Below are positions 1 through 6,222 of a stretch of DNA of 8,816 bases, one piece after another. Numbering within the stretch: the first letter of the stretch is position 1; each line of letters begins with the position of its first letter. Location of the stretch: assembly GCA_903831585.1 (NCBI GenBank), contig CAIKYE010000071.1, forward strand, positions 1 through 8,816, read 5' to 3'. This DNA comes from an uncultured Micrococcales bacterium. Its GTDB lineage: Bacteria; Actinomycetota; Actinomycetes; Actinomycetales; Microbacteriaceae. Position numbers and translations under genes: made by a program. Below the pieces are notes generated by a model, which searched no databases, had not been told where the DNA came from, and was given only the letters and a program-made list of their open reading frames with translations.

Positions 1-119
1 AGTTGCCAAAGACCATCGCCGACCTCAGGCGCATTGCTAAGCAAGCGGGGTTTGGTCTCGAGCAGTCGGGTCACGAACTCACCCTGGTGGTTAGCTATTC
101 GCCACCGAACGCCAACTAG
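1..119 (+). CDS. 3' end of an unassigned protein gene (partial)
   Basis: An open frame runs in from the left edge (first full codon at base 3) and ends at a TAG at 117-119, giving 38 residues that end in ...VVSYSPPNAN. The piece has a helix-like segment (PKTIADLRRIAKQAGFG) followed by a strand-like one (ELTLVVSYSP), a pattern seen at the C-termini of many Rossmann-type enzymes such as class I methyltransferases. That resemblance is too weak to name a family. The frame could be real coding sequence because it is open, has ordinary composition, and stops exactly where the convergent tag gene stops. The two TAG stops share the palindrome CTAG at 116-119. Its start and function lie outside the window. 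Confidence 0.5.
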   Translation, partial: LPKTIADLRRIAKQAGFGLEQSGHELTLVVSYSPPNAN

Positions 120-703
120 AGCTGATTGCGCCTGAAGCAACCTGGCGCGTGATCGTTCACCATTCCGGTTGCCTGCATCAGCGCATACATCGTGGTGGCA
201 CCGACGAAACCAAAGCCAAGTTTTCTTAGGTGCTTGCTCAGCGCCTCCGATTCCGCTGTCGTGGCAACCCACTCGAAGTCAGCTGCCGTTCTTTTGCGCT
301 TACTAACCGGGGGAGCGAATGACCACACAATGTCGCTGATGCTCTGACCAGAGCGCTGCAACTCGAGCACCAGGTTTGCATTTCGAATCGTGCTTTCAAT
401 TTTTGCCCGATTTCGAATTATGCCCTCATCTTGCATGAGTCGTTCGATGTCGGTTTCGGTCATGCGAGAAACTTTTTTTAGGTCGAAATTCTTGAATGCT
501 TTGCGAAAGCCTTCGCGACGTTTCAAAATGGTGATCCACGAAAGCCCCGCTTGAAAACCCTCGAGAGTGATTCGCTCGAACACGGCTTGGTCACCGCGTA
601 CCGCAACACCCCACTCGGTGTCGTGGTAGTCGCGGTAAATCTCATCGGCATTTAGCCAAGAGCAACGCATTAGGCCGTCGTCGAATTTTCTTGCGGTCGT
701 CAC
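116..703 (-). CDS. tag: DNA-3-methyladenine glycosylase I
   Basis: This enzyme excises 3-methyladenine from alkylated DNA in base-excision repair. The 195-residue protein aligns along its length with E. coli Tag (187 residues), offset by exactly ten residues. The zinc ligands are present as C14, H27, H185 and C189 (Cys4, His17, His175 and Cys179 in E. coli), and the base-pocket residues as Y26, E48 and W56 within LEGFQAGLSW. The NDHAPGC tail motif is intact. The start is GTG at 701-703, which overlaps the TGA stop of ogt (700-702) as GTGA, so translation is probably coupled to ogt. There is only a weak ribosome site (AAAAGA). An internal ATG at residue 12 lies almost where E. coli Tag begins and is the alternative start. 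The gene ends tail-to-tail with the fragment at 1-119. Family and function are nearly certain; the exact start is less so. Confidence 0.95.
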   Translation of the reverse strand: MTTARKFDDGLMRCSWLNADEIYRDYHDTEWGVAVRGDQAVFERITLEGFQAGLSWITILKRREGFRKAFKNFDLKKVSRMTETDIERLMQDEGIIRNRAKIESTIRNANLVLELQRSGQSISDIVWSFAPPVSKRKRTAADFEWVATTAESEALSKHLRKLGFGFVGATTMYALMQATGMVNDHAPGCFRRNQL

Positions 704-1170
704 TCTTTTATCGCAATGTCTTCAAGGGTCAGCAGCCAACGCTTAGTTGGTAAACCATCGCCACCCGAGTAGCCGGTGATTTTGCCAGTAGCTCCTAGAA
801 CTCGGTGGCAACCGACGATTAGCGGCACCGGGTTTGACCCAACTGCTCCGCCGACGGCTCTCGAGGCCAGGGGCTTACCGATTTTGGCGGCGATTTCGGC
901 GTAACTAACCGTTTTGCCGAACCCGGTCTTGGCGATTTGCTTCCAGACCGCCTTTTGAAAGTCAGTTCCTTGCAGGTCGACGGGTAGATCGAATTTGACT
1001 AGTTTGCCGGCGAAGTATGCGGTCAATTGCTTCTTTGCCTCGCGCAGAGTTTTGCTCGAACCTAAGTCGGGGGAGCGTTGACCAATGGTTAGCCGCGTGA
1101 TTTTCTCGTTGCTTGCCTCGACTGTGATTGCACCAATCGGGGAGTCGAAGCTGATGCTTGCGTGTGCCAT
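700..1170 (-). CDS. ogt: Methylated-DNA--protein-cysteine methyltransferase
   Basis: This suicide enzyme transfers the alkyl group from O6-alkylguanine in DNA to its own cysteine. An ATG at 1174-1176 would give 158 residues, but the ribosome site GGGAGG (1178-1183) sits one base from that ATG and seven bases from the in-frame ATG at 1168-1170. I therefore choose the second ATG (156 residues). In this numbering the active cysteine is C121, the arginine finger R104, the conserved Tyr Y90 (motif SYAEIA), the hinge Asn N113, and GYSGG follows. The N-terminal domain is the usual degenerate one. The active-site motif reads VGCHRV where the family consensus is PCHRV, so the proline before the cysteine is glycine. 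It is the first gene of a two-gene repair unit with tag. The gap to the aminotransferase upstream leaves little room for a promoter of its own. Function is well supported. Confidence 0.93.
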   Translation of the reverse strand: MAHASISFDSPIGAITVEASNEKITRLTIGQRSPDLGSSKTLREAKKQLTAYFAGKLVKFDLPVDLQGTDFQKAVWKQIAKTGFGKTVSYAEIAAKIGKPLASRAVGGAVGSNPVPLIVGCHRVLGATGKITGYSGGDGLPTKRWLLTLEDIAIKE

Positions 1171-1177
1171 GTTCATG

Positions 1178-1183
1178 CCTCCC
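1178..1183 (-). promoter_or_regulatory. Ribosome binding site deciding the ogt start
   Basis: GGGAGG on the minus strand lies one base from the first possible ATG (1174-1176) and seven bases from the second (1168-1170). Spacing therefore favours the second ATG as the ogt start. Confidence 0.65.
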
Positions 1184-1243
1184 AGAATAAGACAAAGGCC
1201 GGGTCTCTGCGATTCGAGTCGAATCTGTTGAGAACCCGGCCTT
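1182..1243 (-). terminator. Hairpin terminator or attenuator between the aminotransferase gene and ogt
   Basis: The minus strand reads AAGGCCGGGT (1243-1234), a loop, then ACCCGGCCTT (1204-1195), a perfect 10-bp GC-rich stem. It can extend by three pairs past a bulged A at 1233. The loop holds a second small stem, GATTCG/CGAATC, at 1211-1225. The 3' arm is followed by the T-rich run TTTGTCTTATTCT (about 1196-1184). This suits intrinsic termination of the regulator-aminotransferase transcript, 25 bases past the aminotransferase stop. The structure ends just before the ogt ribosome site, so ogt and tag must be read through it or start within or upstream of it. On the plus strand the U-tract is poor, so I assign it to the minus strand. 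Confidence 0.65.
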
Positions 1244-1267
1244 GGCCAGAGATGTTAGTAACTCTTT

Positions 1268-2773
1268 TTATAGAGACTTCCACGCTTCATCTAGACAGCT
1301 GCGAAGAATTTGCTCCATTTCAACAAACTCGTCGCGACCGATGGTTAGCGGTGGAGCCAGCTGAACAACCGGGTCTCCACGGTCGTCTGAACGACAGTAG
1401 AGGCCTTCTTCAAACAATCGGCGAGAGAGAATGCCGCGAAGCAACTTCTCGCTCTCCTTGTCGTTGAAAGTCTCTCGAGTGTCCTTGTCTTTGACAAGTT
1501 CGATAGCCCAGAAGTAACCTGCGCCTCGAACATCACCAACTATTGGTAGGTCGCGCAACTTGTCGAGAGTTGCCTTGAACTCGGCTTCGTTGCGAGCAAC
1601 GTTGCCCACGAGATCTTCTTCATCAAAGATGTCGAGGTTCTCAAGTGCAACCGCACACGAAACCGGGTGCCCACCGTAGGTGTATCCGTGAGGGAAGATG
1701 TTGGTGCCGGTTTTAAATGGCTCAAACAACTTCTCTGCAACCAACAACGCACCAATCGGAGCGTATGCCGAGGTCATGCCCTTGGCAAGAACCAACATGT
1801 CAGGCTCGAAGTCGTACCTCTCCGAAGCGAACATGGTTCCGGTGCGTCCGAAGCCGTCGATGGTCTCGTCGGCAACAATCAGAACGTCGTACTTGTCGCA
1901 GATCTCACGCACGCGATCGAAGTAAACCTTCGGCGCTGTGAAACAGCCACCAGAGTTCTGAACCGGCTCGAAGATAAACGCCGCAACGGTGTCTGGGTCT
2001 TCGAACAGAATCATCTCTTCGACGCGGTTTGCGGCCCAAAGCGCGAATTCCTCTTCGGTGGCAAAGTCGTTTTGAGCCCGGTACCAGTTGGTGTTTGGCA
2101 CTCTGAAGGTGCTCGGAACTAGCGGTTCGAACATCTTCTTCATTGACGGAATTCCAGTAAGCGACAGGGCTCCGTGCGATGTGCCGTGATAGGCAACCGC
2201 TCGGGTAAGCACCTTGTGCTTGGTTGGCTTGCCAATCATTTTGAAATACTGCTTGGCCAACTTCCAGGCGGTCTCGTTAGCTTCGCCACCACCGGTGGTG
2301 AAGAAAACGCGGCTCAGGTTCTTTGGCGCATACGAGAGCAGGCGCTCAGAAAGTTCGATGCCCGGCTTGTGTGCGTGTGACCAGAGAGGAAAGTAGTCGA
2401 GTTCTTTCATCTGCTTTGCGGCAGCTTCGGCGAGACGAGTGCGACCGTGCCCGATGTTAACCGAGAACAGGCTCGAGATGCCGTCGAAATACTTCTTTCC
2501 GTTTTGGTCCCAGAAGTGGTGACCAGATGCCTTGGTGATGATCGGAATCTCACCCTTGGCGGTGTAGTAAGGGCTGTGGCGGGTGAAGTGAAGGAACATG
2601 TTGTCCTTCGCTGCCTGCTGCAGCATCTTAGGTGTTGCTTCAACGCCGCTCTTGCGAGCGTCTAGAAGCGGGGTGGCGCGGTCGGCTTTAGCATTGGTCG
2701 TCCCATTCGACGGCTTGAACGCGGTTTTTACTCCGCGAGCAAGTTTGCTCACCAGGCTCTCCTTGGTTGCCAT
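1268..2773 (-). CDS. Class III aminotransferase, probable putrescine (polyamine) aminotransferase
   Basis: This is a PLP-dependent fold type I, class III omega-aminotransferase of 501 residues. Visible motifs in order: the phosphate-binding GGGEANETA at 161-169; YHG at 195-197; EPVQNSGG from E269; DETIDGFGRTG with the cofactor Asp at D302; the Schiff-base lysine K331 in LAKGMTS; and HGYTYGGHP at 362-370. Sequence and context match aminotransferases that sit beside gamma-aminobutyraldehyde dehydrogenase in actinobacteria and resemble putrescine-pyruvate transaminases (SpuC type). The expected product is therefore 4-aminobutanal, with pyruvate or 2-oxoglutarate as acceptor; this is inferred. 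The protein has about 45 extra N-terminal residues, basic and then polar (KESLVSKLARGVKTAFKP...), before the family homology begins near residue 50. The ATG at 2771-2773 has a modest AAAGAG ribosome site nine bases upstream, and the internal Met50 has none, so the long form is preferred. It lies 45 bases downstream of the Lrp-type regulator and is probably co-transcribed with it. Confidence 0.9.
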   Translation of the reverse strand: MATKESLVSKLARGVKTAFKPSNGTTNAKADRATPLLDARKSGVEATPKMLQQAAKDNMFLHFTRHSPYYTAKGEIPIITKASGHHFWDQNGKKYFDGISSLFSVNIGHGRTRLAEAAAKQMKELDYFPLWSHAHKPGIELSERLLSYAPKNLSRVFFTTGGGEANETAWKLAKQYFKMIGKPTKHKVLTRAVAYHGTSHGALSLTGIPSMKKMFEPLVPSTFRVPNTNWYRAQNDFATEEEFALWAANRVEEMILFEDPDTVAAFIFEPVQNSGGCFTAPKVYFDRVREICDKYDVLIVADETIDGFGRTGTMFASERYDFEPDMLVLAKGMTSAYAPIGALLVAEKLFEPFKTGTNIFPHGYTYGGHPVSCAVALENLDIFDEEDLVGNVARNEAEFKATLDKLRDLPIVGDVRGAGYFWAIELVKDKDTRETFNDKESEKLLRGILSRRLFEEGLYCRSDDRGDPVVQLAPPLTIGRDEFVEMEQILRSCLDEAWKSL

Positions 2774-2818
2774 GAAATATCACTCTTTACATTGTTTGTT
2801 GTTCATTGTGGAGACGCA

Positions 2819-3289
2819 TCATCGCGTTCCCCAGTTGTAGAACTGCTTGTGCAACTTCAAATAGACAAATGTCTCGGTTGAAGTAACTCCGGGCAGCGAC
2901 CGGATCTTTGAATTGAGTAGCTCTATGAATTCGTCATCGTCTTCACAGATCACCTCAACCAAAATGTCAAAACTTCCAGCGGTGTGAACTACATAGTCAG
3001 TCTCCGATAGCGCGGCTATGCTCTCTGCAATCGAACGGGTATCACCGGTGCAGCGAATGCCAATCATTGCCTGGCGAAAGAATCCGAGTTGCATCGGGTC
3101 GGTGACCGCAACAATCTGCAACACACCCGTTTCGGTTAGCTTCTGCACACGCTGGCGCACGGCTGCCTCACTGAGGCCAACCACCTTGCCGATTTCGGCA
3201 TAGGAGCGGCGGCCGTCAAACTGCAACTGCTCGATGATGGCTTTTGAGACATCATCCAGAGTCGTGGTTCTGGTGGCCGTGCGGTTCAT
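2819..3289 (-). CDS. Lrp/AsnC-family transcriptional regulator
   Basis: A 156-residue regulator with a winged helix-turn-helix (about 29-51, SYAEIGKVVGLSEAAVRQRV) and a C-terminal RAM ligand and oligomerisation domain (about 68-145) carrying TAGSFDILVEV. The C-terminal stretch TETFVYLKLHKQFYNWGTR resembles the regulator I know from actinobacterial polyamine clusters. The frame is open further upstream to a TTG at 3314-3316 (165 residues). I prefer the ATG at 3287-3289 because the extra residues (MPFQCQNRT) look unlike the family and TTG has no ribosome site, though the ATG has only a weak one (CGGA). It is followed at 45 bases by the aminotransferase and diverges from the aldehyde dehydrogenase across a 209-base gap. 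It therefore probably regulates both, and itself, in response to a pathway amine or amino acid. The effector cannot be read from sequence. Confidence 0.92.
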   Translation of the reverse strand: MNRTATRTTTLDDVSKAIIEQLQFDGRRSYAEIGKVVGLSEAAVRQRVQKLTETGVLQIVAVTDPMQLGFFRQAMIGIRCTGDTRSIAESIAALSETDYVVHTAGSFDILVEVICEDDDEFIELLNSKIRSLPGVTSTETFVYLKLHKQFYNWGTR

Positions 3290-3349
3290 GGTCCGATTTT
3301 GGCACTGAAATGGCAATTTCGCAAACGAATCAGTGGCGATTTGCCCAAT

Positions 3350-3379
3350 TTGATAACGAAAAGGTCATTCAGGGGTCAA
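3350..3379 (-). promoter_or_regulatory. Candidate promoter of the regulator-aminotransferase operon
   Basis: On the minus strand a -35 box TTGACC (3379-3374, five of six consensus bases) is followed after 18 bases by a -10 box TATCAA (3355-3350, four of six). Transcription would start near 3343, giving a leader of about 54 bases to the ATG at 3289. The match was made by eye against the general sigma-70 consensus. Confidence 0.45.
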
Positions 3380-3422
3380 TTTTGCTTCGTTTTCGAGATT
3401 CTGCCCCCGTGGTTATAGGGTT

Positions 3423-3438
3423 TTGATATAGGAATCAA
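3423..3438. promoter_or_regulatory. Inverted repeat overlapping a candidate dehydrogenase promoter
   Basis: TTGAT-N6-ATCAA forms a perfect inverted repeat with 5-base arms. Within it, TGATATAGG (3424-3432) resembles an extended -10 element (TG-N-TATAGG) directed toward the aldehyde dehydrogenase, about 60 bases upstream of its ribosome site. No good -35 box precedes it. A half-turn-spaced dyad over a promoter is a reasonable operator for the divergent Lrp-type regulator, but five-base arms can arise by chance in AT-rich DNA. Confidence 0.35.
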
Positions 3439-3483
3439 TGCGCTTCAAAAGTCGGCCCATCGGTCGATGCGATGCGCGGACTC

Positions 3484-3490
3484 AAAGGAG
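3484..3490 (+). promoter_or_regulatory. Ribosome binding site setting a TTG start
   Basis: AAAGGAG ends eight bases before the TTG at 3499-3501. The in-frame ATG at 3472-3474 lies upstream of this site and has no ribosome site of its own. The TTG is therefore the likely start of the aldehyde dehydrogenase. Confidence 0.75.
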
Positions 3491-3498
3491 AGTGCGAC

Positions 3499-4938
3499 TT
3501 GTCGCTCAAGCAACTGAAGAACTTCGTCAATGGCCAGTACGTAGATGCCAAATCAGGCGAAACCAGTGAAATATTTGACCCGGCCTCGGGCAAGCCCTAC
3601 GCCAATGCGCAGTTGAGTAACGCTGCCGACATCGACAACGCCTACAAGGTCGCAGACAAGGCTTTTGAAACCTGGTCGCAGACCACTCCGGGTGAACGTC
3701 AACTCGCACTTTTTAGAATCGCAGATGCCCTCGAAGCTCGCGCAGAAGAGATGGCTGATGTTGAATCTGAGAACACCGGTAAGCCGCGGCCAAGTTTGAT
3801 CGAGAACGAAGTCTTGGTCTCTGTAGACCAGATTCGTTTCTTTGCCGGCGCAGCTAGAAATCTTCAAGGAATCGCTACCGGTGAATATGCGAAAGATCAC
3901 ACCTCTTCTATTCGCCGTGAGCCAATCGGTGTAATCGGTCAGGTCACTCCGTGGAACTATCCGTTGAACATGGCCACCTGGAAGTTTGCTCCGGCGCTTG
4001 CCGCCGGAAACACAATTGTTATTAAGCCTTCGGATACGACACCTGCCTCGACTCTGTTGCTAGCCGAAATAGCATCCGAGTTTTTGCCAGCCGGAGTGTT
4101 CAACGTCGTCACTGGTGACCGCGACACCGGTCGTGCACTTGTCGAGCACAAGATTCCGCAGATGGTTGCAATCACCGGTTCGGTACGCGCCGGAATGGAA
4201 GTTGCCAAGTCGGCTGCTCTCGACCTAAAGCGTGTTCACCTCGAACTCGGTGGCAAAGCGCCGGTAATCATCTTCGGCGATGCCGATCTAGATGCAGCCG
4301 TTGCTCAGCTAACCGTTGCCGGATTCTTCAACGCCGGCCAAGACTGCACCGCGGCAACTCGCATGCTGGTTCACGAGTCGGTTCACGATGAGTTCGTTGC
4401 CAAGTTGGCAGCCAGCGTAAAGGTAAACGCAACCACCGGTCAGCCTTCGCGCGACGACATCTTGTTTGGCCCGGTTAACAACATCAACCAGCTCGAGCGA
4501 GTGCAGGGCTTCGTCGACCGCCTACCAGACCACGCCAAGATCGAGGCCGGCGGCAATGCAATAAATGACAACGGCGGCTACTTCTTTGAAGCAACCATTT
4601 TGTCGGGTCTAAAGCAGCAGGATGAGCACATCCAGTCTGAGATTTTCGGACCGATAGTTACCGTGCAGAAGTTCAGCAACGACGAAGAGGCACTTCGCTG
4701 GGCCAACGATGTTGACTATGGCTTGGCATCTTCGGTCTGGACCAAAGACCACGGTCGCGCCATGCGCTTCTCGAAGGGCCTCAACTTCGGCTGCGTCTGG
4801 ATCAACACGCACATTCCGCTGGTTGCCGAGATGCCGCACGGTGGCTTCAGACACTCGGGCTATGGCAAGGATCTGTCGAACTACGGCTTCGAGGACTACA
4901 CGCGCGTCAAGCACGTGATGTCTTACATCGGCGGCTAA
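3499..4938 (+). CDS. patD: Gamma-aminobutyraldehyde dehydrogenase
   Basis: This NAD(P)-dependent aldehyde dehydrogenase should oxidise 4-aminobutanal (1-pyrroline) to GABA, the step after putrescine transamination. From the TTG start it has 479 residues, normal for the family. Visible residues: TPWNYP with the oxyanion Asn N153; the cofactor lysine K176 in VIKPSD; the GSVRAG turn at 227-232; the general base E249 in ELGGKAP; the catalytic C283 in NAGQDCTA; and E381 in EIFGP. The C-terminal region ([22 protein letters not shown], then [13 protein letters not shown]) is very like E. coli PatD (YdcW), which supports the substrate beyond the general family. An ATG 27 bases upstream adds nine residues but lacks a ribosome site. 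The gene diverges from the Lrp-type regulator and aminotransferase, its likely partners. No obvious terminator follows; the 111 bases to the next gene hold only a weak stem without a T-run. Oxidation of related omega-amino aldehydes is possible. Confidence 0.93.
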   Translation: MSLKQLKNFVNGQYVDAKSGETSEIFDPASGKPYANAQLSNAADIDNAYKVADKAFETWSQTTPGERQLALFRIADALEARAEEMADVESENTGKPRPSLIENEVLVSVDQIRFFAGAARNLQGIATGEYAKDHTSSIRREPIGVIGQVTPWNYPLNMATWKFAPALAAGNTIVIKPSDTTPASTLLLAEIASEFLPAGVFNVVTGDRDTGRALVEHKIPQMVAITGSVRAGMEVAKSAALDLKRVHLELGGKAPVIIFGDADLDAAVAQLTVAGFFNAGQDCTAATRMLVHESVHDEFVAKLAASVKVNATTGQPSRDDILFGPVNNINQLERVQGFVDRLPDHAKIEAGGNAINDNGGYFFEATILSGLKQQDEHIQSEIFGPIVTVQKFSNDEEALRWANDVDYGLASSVWTKDHGRAMRFSKGLNFGCVWINTHIPLVAEMPHGGFRHSGYGKDLSNYGFEDYTRVKHVMSYIGG

Positions 4939-5049
4939 TCGAGCCGACGATCTTGGAGGCGAAGCCGGAACACATTGGCTCTTGAGCTAGTTCTTCACAG
5001 ATTCCTGCAAGGCCACCTAGCGGTCGAGTGACTCAGGCATTCTGTGTGA

Positions 5050-6222
5050 ATGCAGTTGCTTTGGTTCTTGCCTTCTCTCGCGTATGGCGTGATGCTCGGC
5101 ATAACTTCGAACAACTACTTTCTGGCGGCAACAACTCTTTTCACAATGCTGATTGCACTGTTGATTCGGTATCGCCTTTCCAAGCGTCCCAAACTCACGG
5201 ATGCGACCAAGTTGCGTGTGATTGATAGTGAGATTTGGCTCGATGACTTTCGAATGCCACGCGGTGAATTGTTTTGGACGCGTGAGCAGGCAGACCTCAT
5301 TTTCGAGCGACTTGGCGATACGTCGAGCAATCAGAATTTGCGCTCTGACTATATGCTTAATCGGTTTGAACGTACGCGGGCCTCGCTAAATGTTGCGCTG
5401 GGTTTCAGCGAACACGCAATTGTTCAAAAGTCGCTGGTTGATGACGGCCCGCACGCAATTCTGATTGGCAGCACCGGCAGCGGAAAGACCGAATTGCTCA
5501 GACTCATGCTGCGAGAACTACTTCAATCTGACACTAAACCTGATTTAGTCTGCATTGATTTCAAGGGAGGCATGGGCCTCGAAGAATTTAGGTCAAGAAG
5601 CTTTGCTTTCGCCAGTGATCACGATCTCGAGCAGACCCAAAAACTCTTCGATTGGCTAGAAGCCGAGTTGGCAAATCGGGAACTCTCGAGCAATCGGCCC
5701 AAGAGCCTAGTGATTGCAGTCGATGAGTTATCGCACCTGTTGAGCAGCGTGAAGAAGTGCGCAGATGTTCTGAGCTCGATTGCCGCCCGCGGACGTTCGG
5801 CGCAGATGCACCTTGTAATGACCAATCAAAATCTGGTTGGCGTCAATCGTGCCTTGCTAAGCAACGTGAAACTGCGCGTTCTGATTGGTAATCCAGACCC
5901 GGTAGACGGGGCCATGTTGGGGCAATTGGCTCGTGCGAATAGCGCAGCCACGATCGAAAGCGGTCTGGCCAGAGCGCAAATCGTGGCTCACGGTGCCGTC
6001 GCCGAACAATTCAACTTTCCGCTGCCGGGTGCAGAGAGCTCAGTGATTGCTATAGAACAGTCGCTGGATCAGCCGCAACCAGACCATGGGCCTCGGCCAC
6101 ACCGGCGTTCAAGAGGTTTCCCTCGTGGGTATTCAAACCAAGTGCCAGCGCGCCATCGATTGAGCAGGCAGCCTTCCATCCGCGGTTCGCTATCGCGCGC
6201 ACGTATGGAAGGGTCGCGTTAG
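5050..6222 (+). CDS. Short membrane-anchored FtsK/SpoIIIE (EccC-like) P-loop ATPase
   Basis: This 390-residue protein begins with two probable membrane helices (about 2-19 and 23-40), a basic linker, then a single FtsK/SpoIIIE-type motor domain. It has Walker A GSTGSGKT (140-147), CIDFKGG (168-174), Walker B SLVIAVDEL (D225, E226) and IAARGRSAQMHLVMTNQ (244-260), the equivalent of the family's ARxxGIHLxLATQ motif. The DFKGG form and the two helices recall type VII secretion ATPases (EccC/EssC) more than FtsK. Only one ATPase domain is present, and there is no FtsK gamma domain. Recognisable domain sequence ends near residue 326. Residues 334-390 are read antisense to the ald 3' end and form an Arg/Pro-rich tail that may have no function. 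The ATG directly follows an in-frame stop (TGAATG) with no clear ribosome site, so a later start (ATG at 5092) is possible but would cut the first helix. I see no Esx, relaxase or integrase gene nearby. Substrate and role are unknown. Confidence 0.75.
   Translation: MQLLWFLPSLAYGVMLGITSNNYFLAATTLFTMLIALLIRYRLSKRPKLTDATKLRVIDSEIWLDDFRMPRGELFWTREQADLIFERLGDTSSNQNLRSDYMLNRFERTRASLNVALGFSEHAIVQKSLVDDGPHAILIGSTGSGKTELLRLMLRELLQSDTKPDLVCIDFKGGMGLEEFRSRSFAFASDHDLEQTQKLFDWLEAELANRELSSNRPKSLVIAVDELSHLLSSVKKCADVLSSIAARGRSAQMHLVMTNQNLVGVNRALLSNVKLRVLIGNPDPVDGAMLGQLARANSAATIESGLARAQIVAHGAVAEQFNFPLPGAESSVIAIEQSLDQPQPDHGPRPHRRSRGFPRGYSNQVPARHRLSRQPSIRGSLSRARMEGSR

Noticed and set aside
1667..2122. Long plus-strand open frame opposite the aminotransferase gene
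   Set aside because: It lies wholly antisense to a well-supported enzyme, has no recognisable family and no ribosome site. It is explained by codon bias on the other strand.
3472..3501. ATG at 3472 as start of the aldehyde dehydrogenase
   Set aside because: AAAGGAG at 3484-3490 lies downstream of this ATG and is ideally spaced for the TTG at 3499. The added residues MRGLKGECD are not family-like.
4926..4951. Possible terminator after the aldehyde dehydrogenase
   Set aside because: CGGCT/AGCCG with a mismatch-extended outer stem is short, overlaps the stop codon and is not followed by a T-run.
5028..5225. Overlapping small open frame at the start of the ATPase gene
   Set aside because: It is in a different frame from the ATPase, and its residues show no domain or plausible start signal.
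5050..6222. ATPase gene as evidence of an integrated conjugative element or prophage
   Set aside because: There is no integrase, relaxase, replication gene, tRNA target, direct repeats or obvious composition shift in the flanks.
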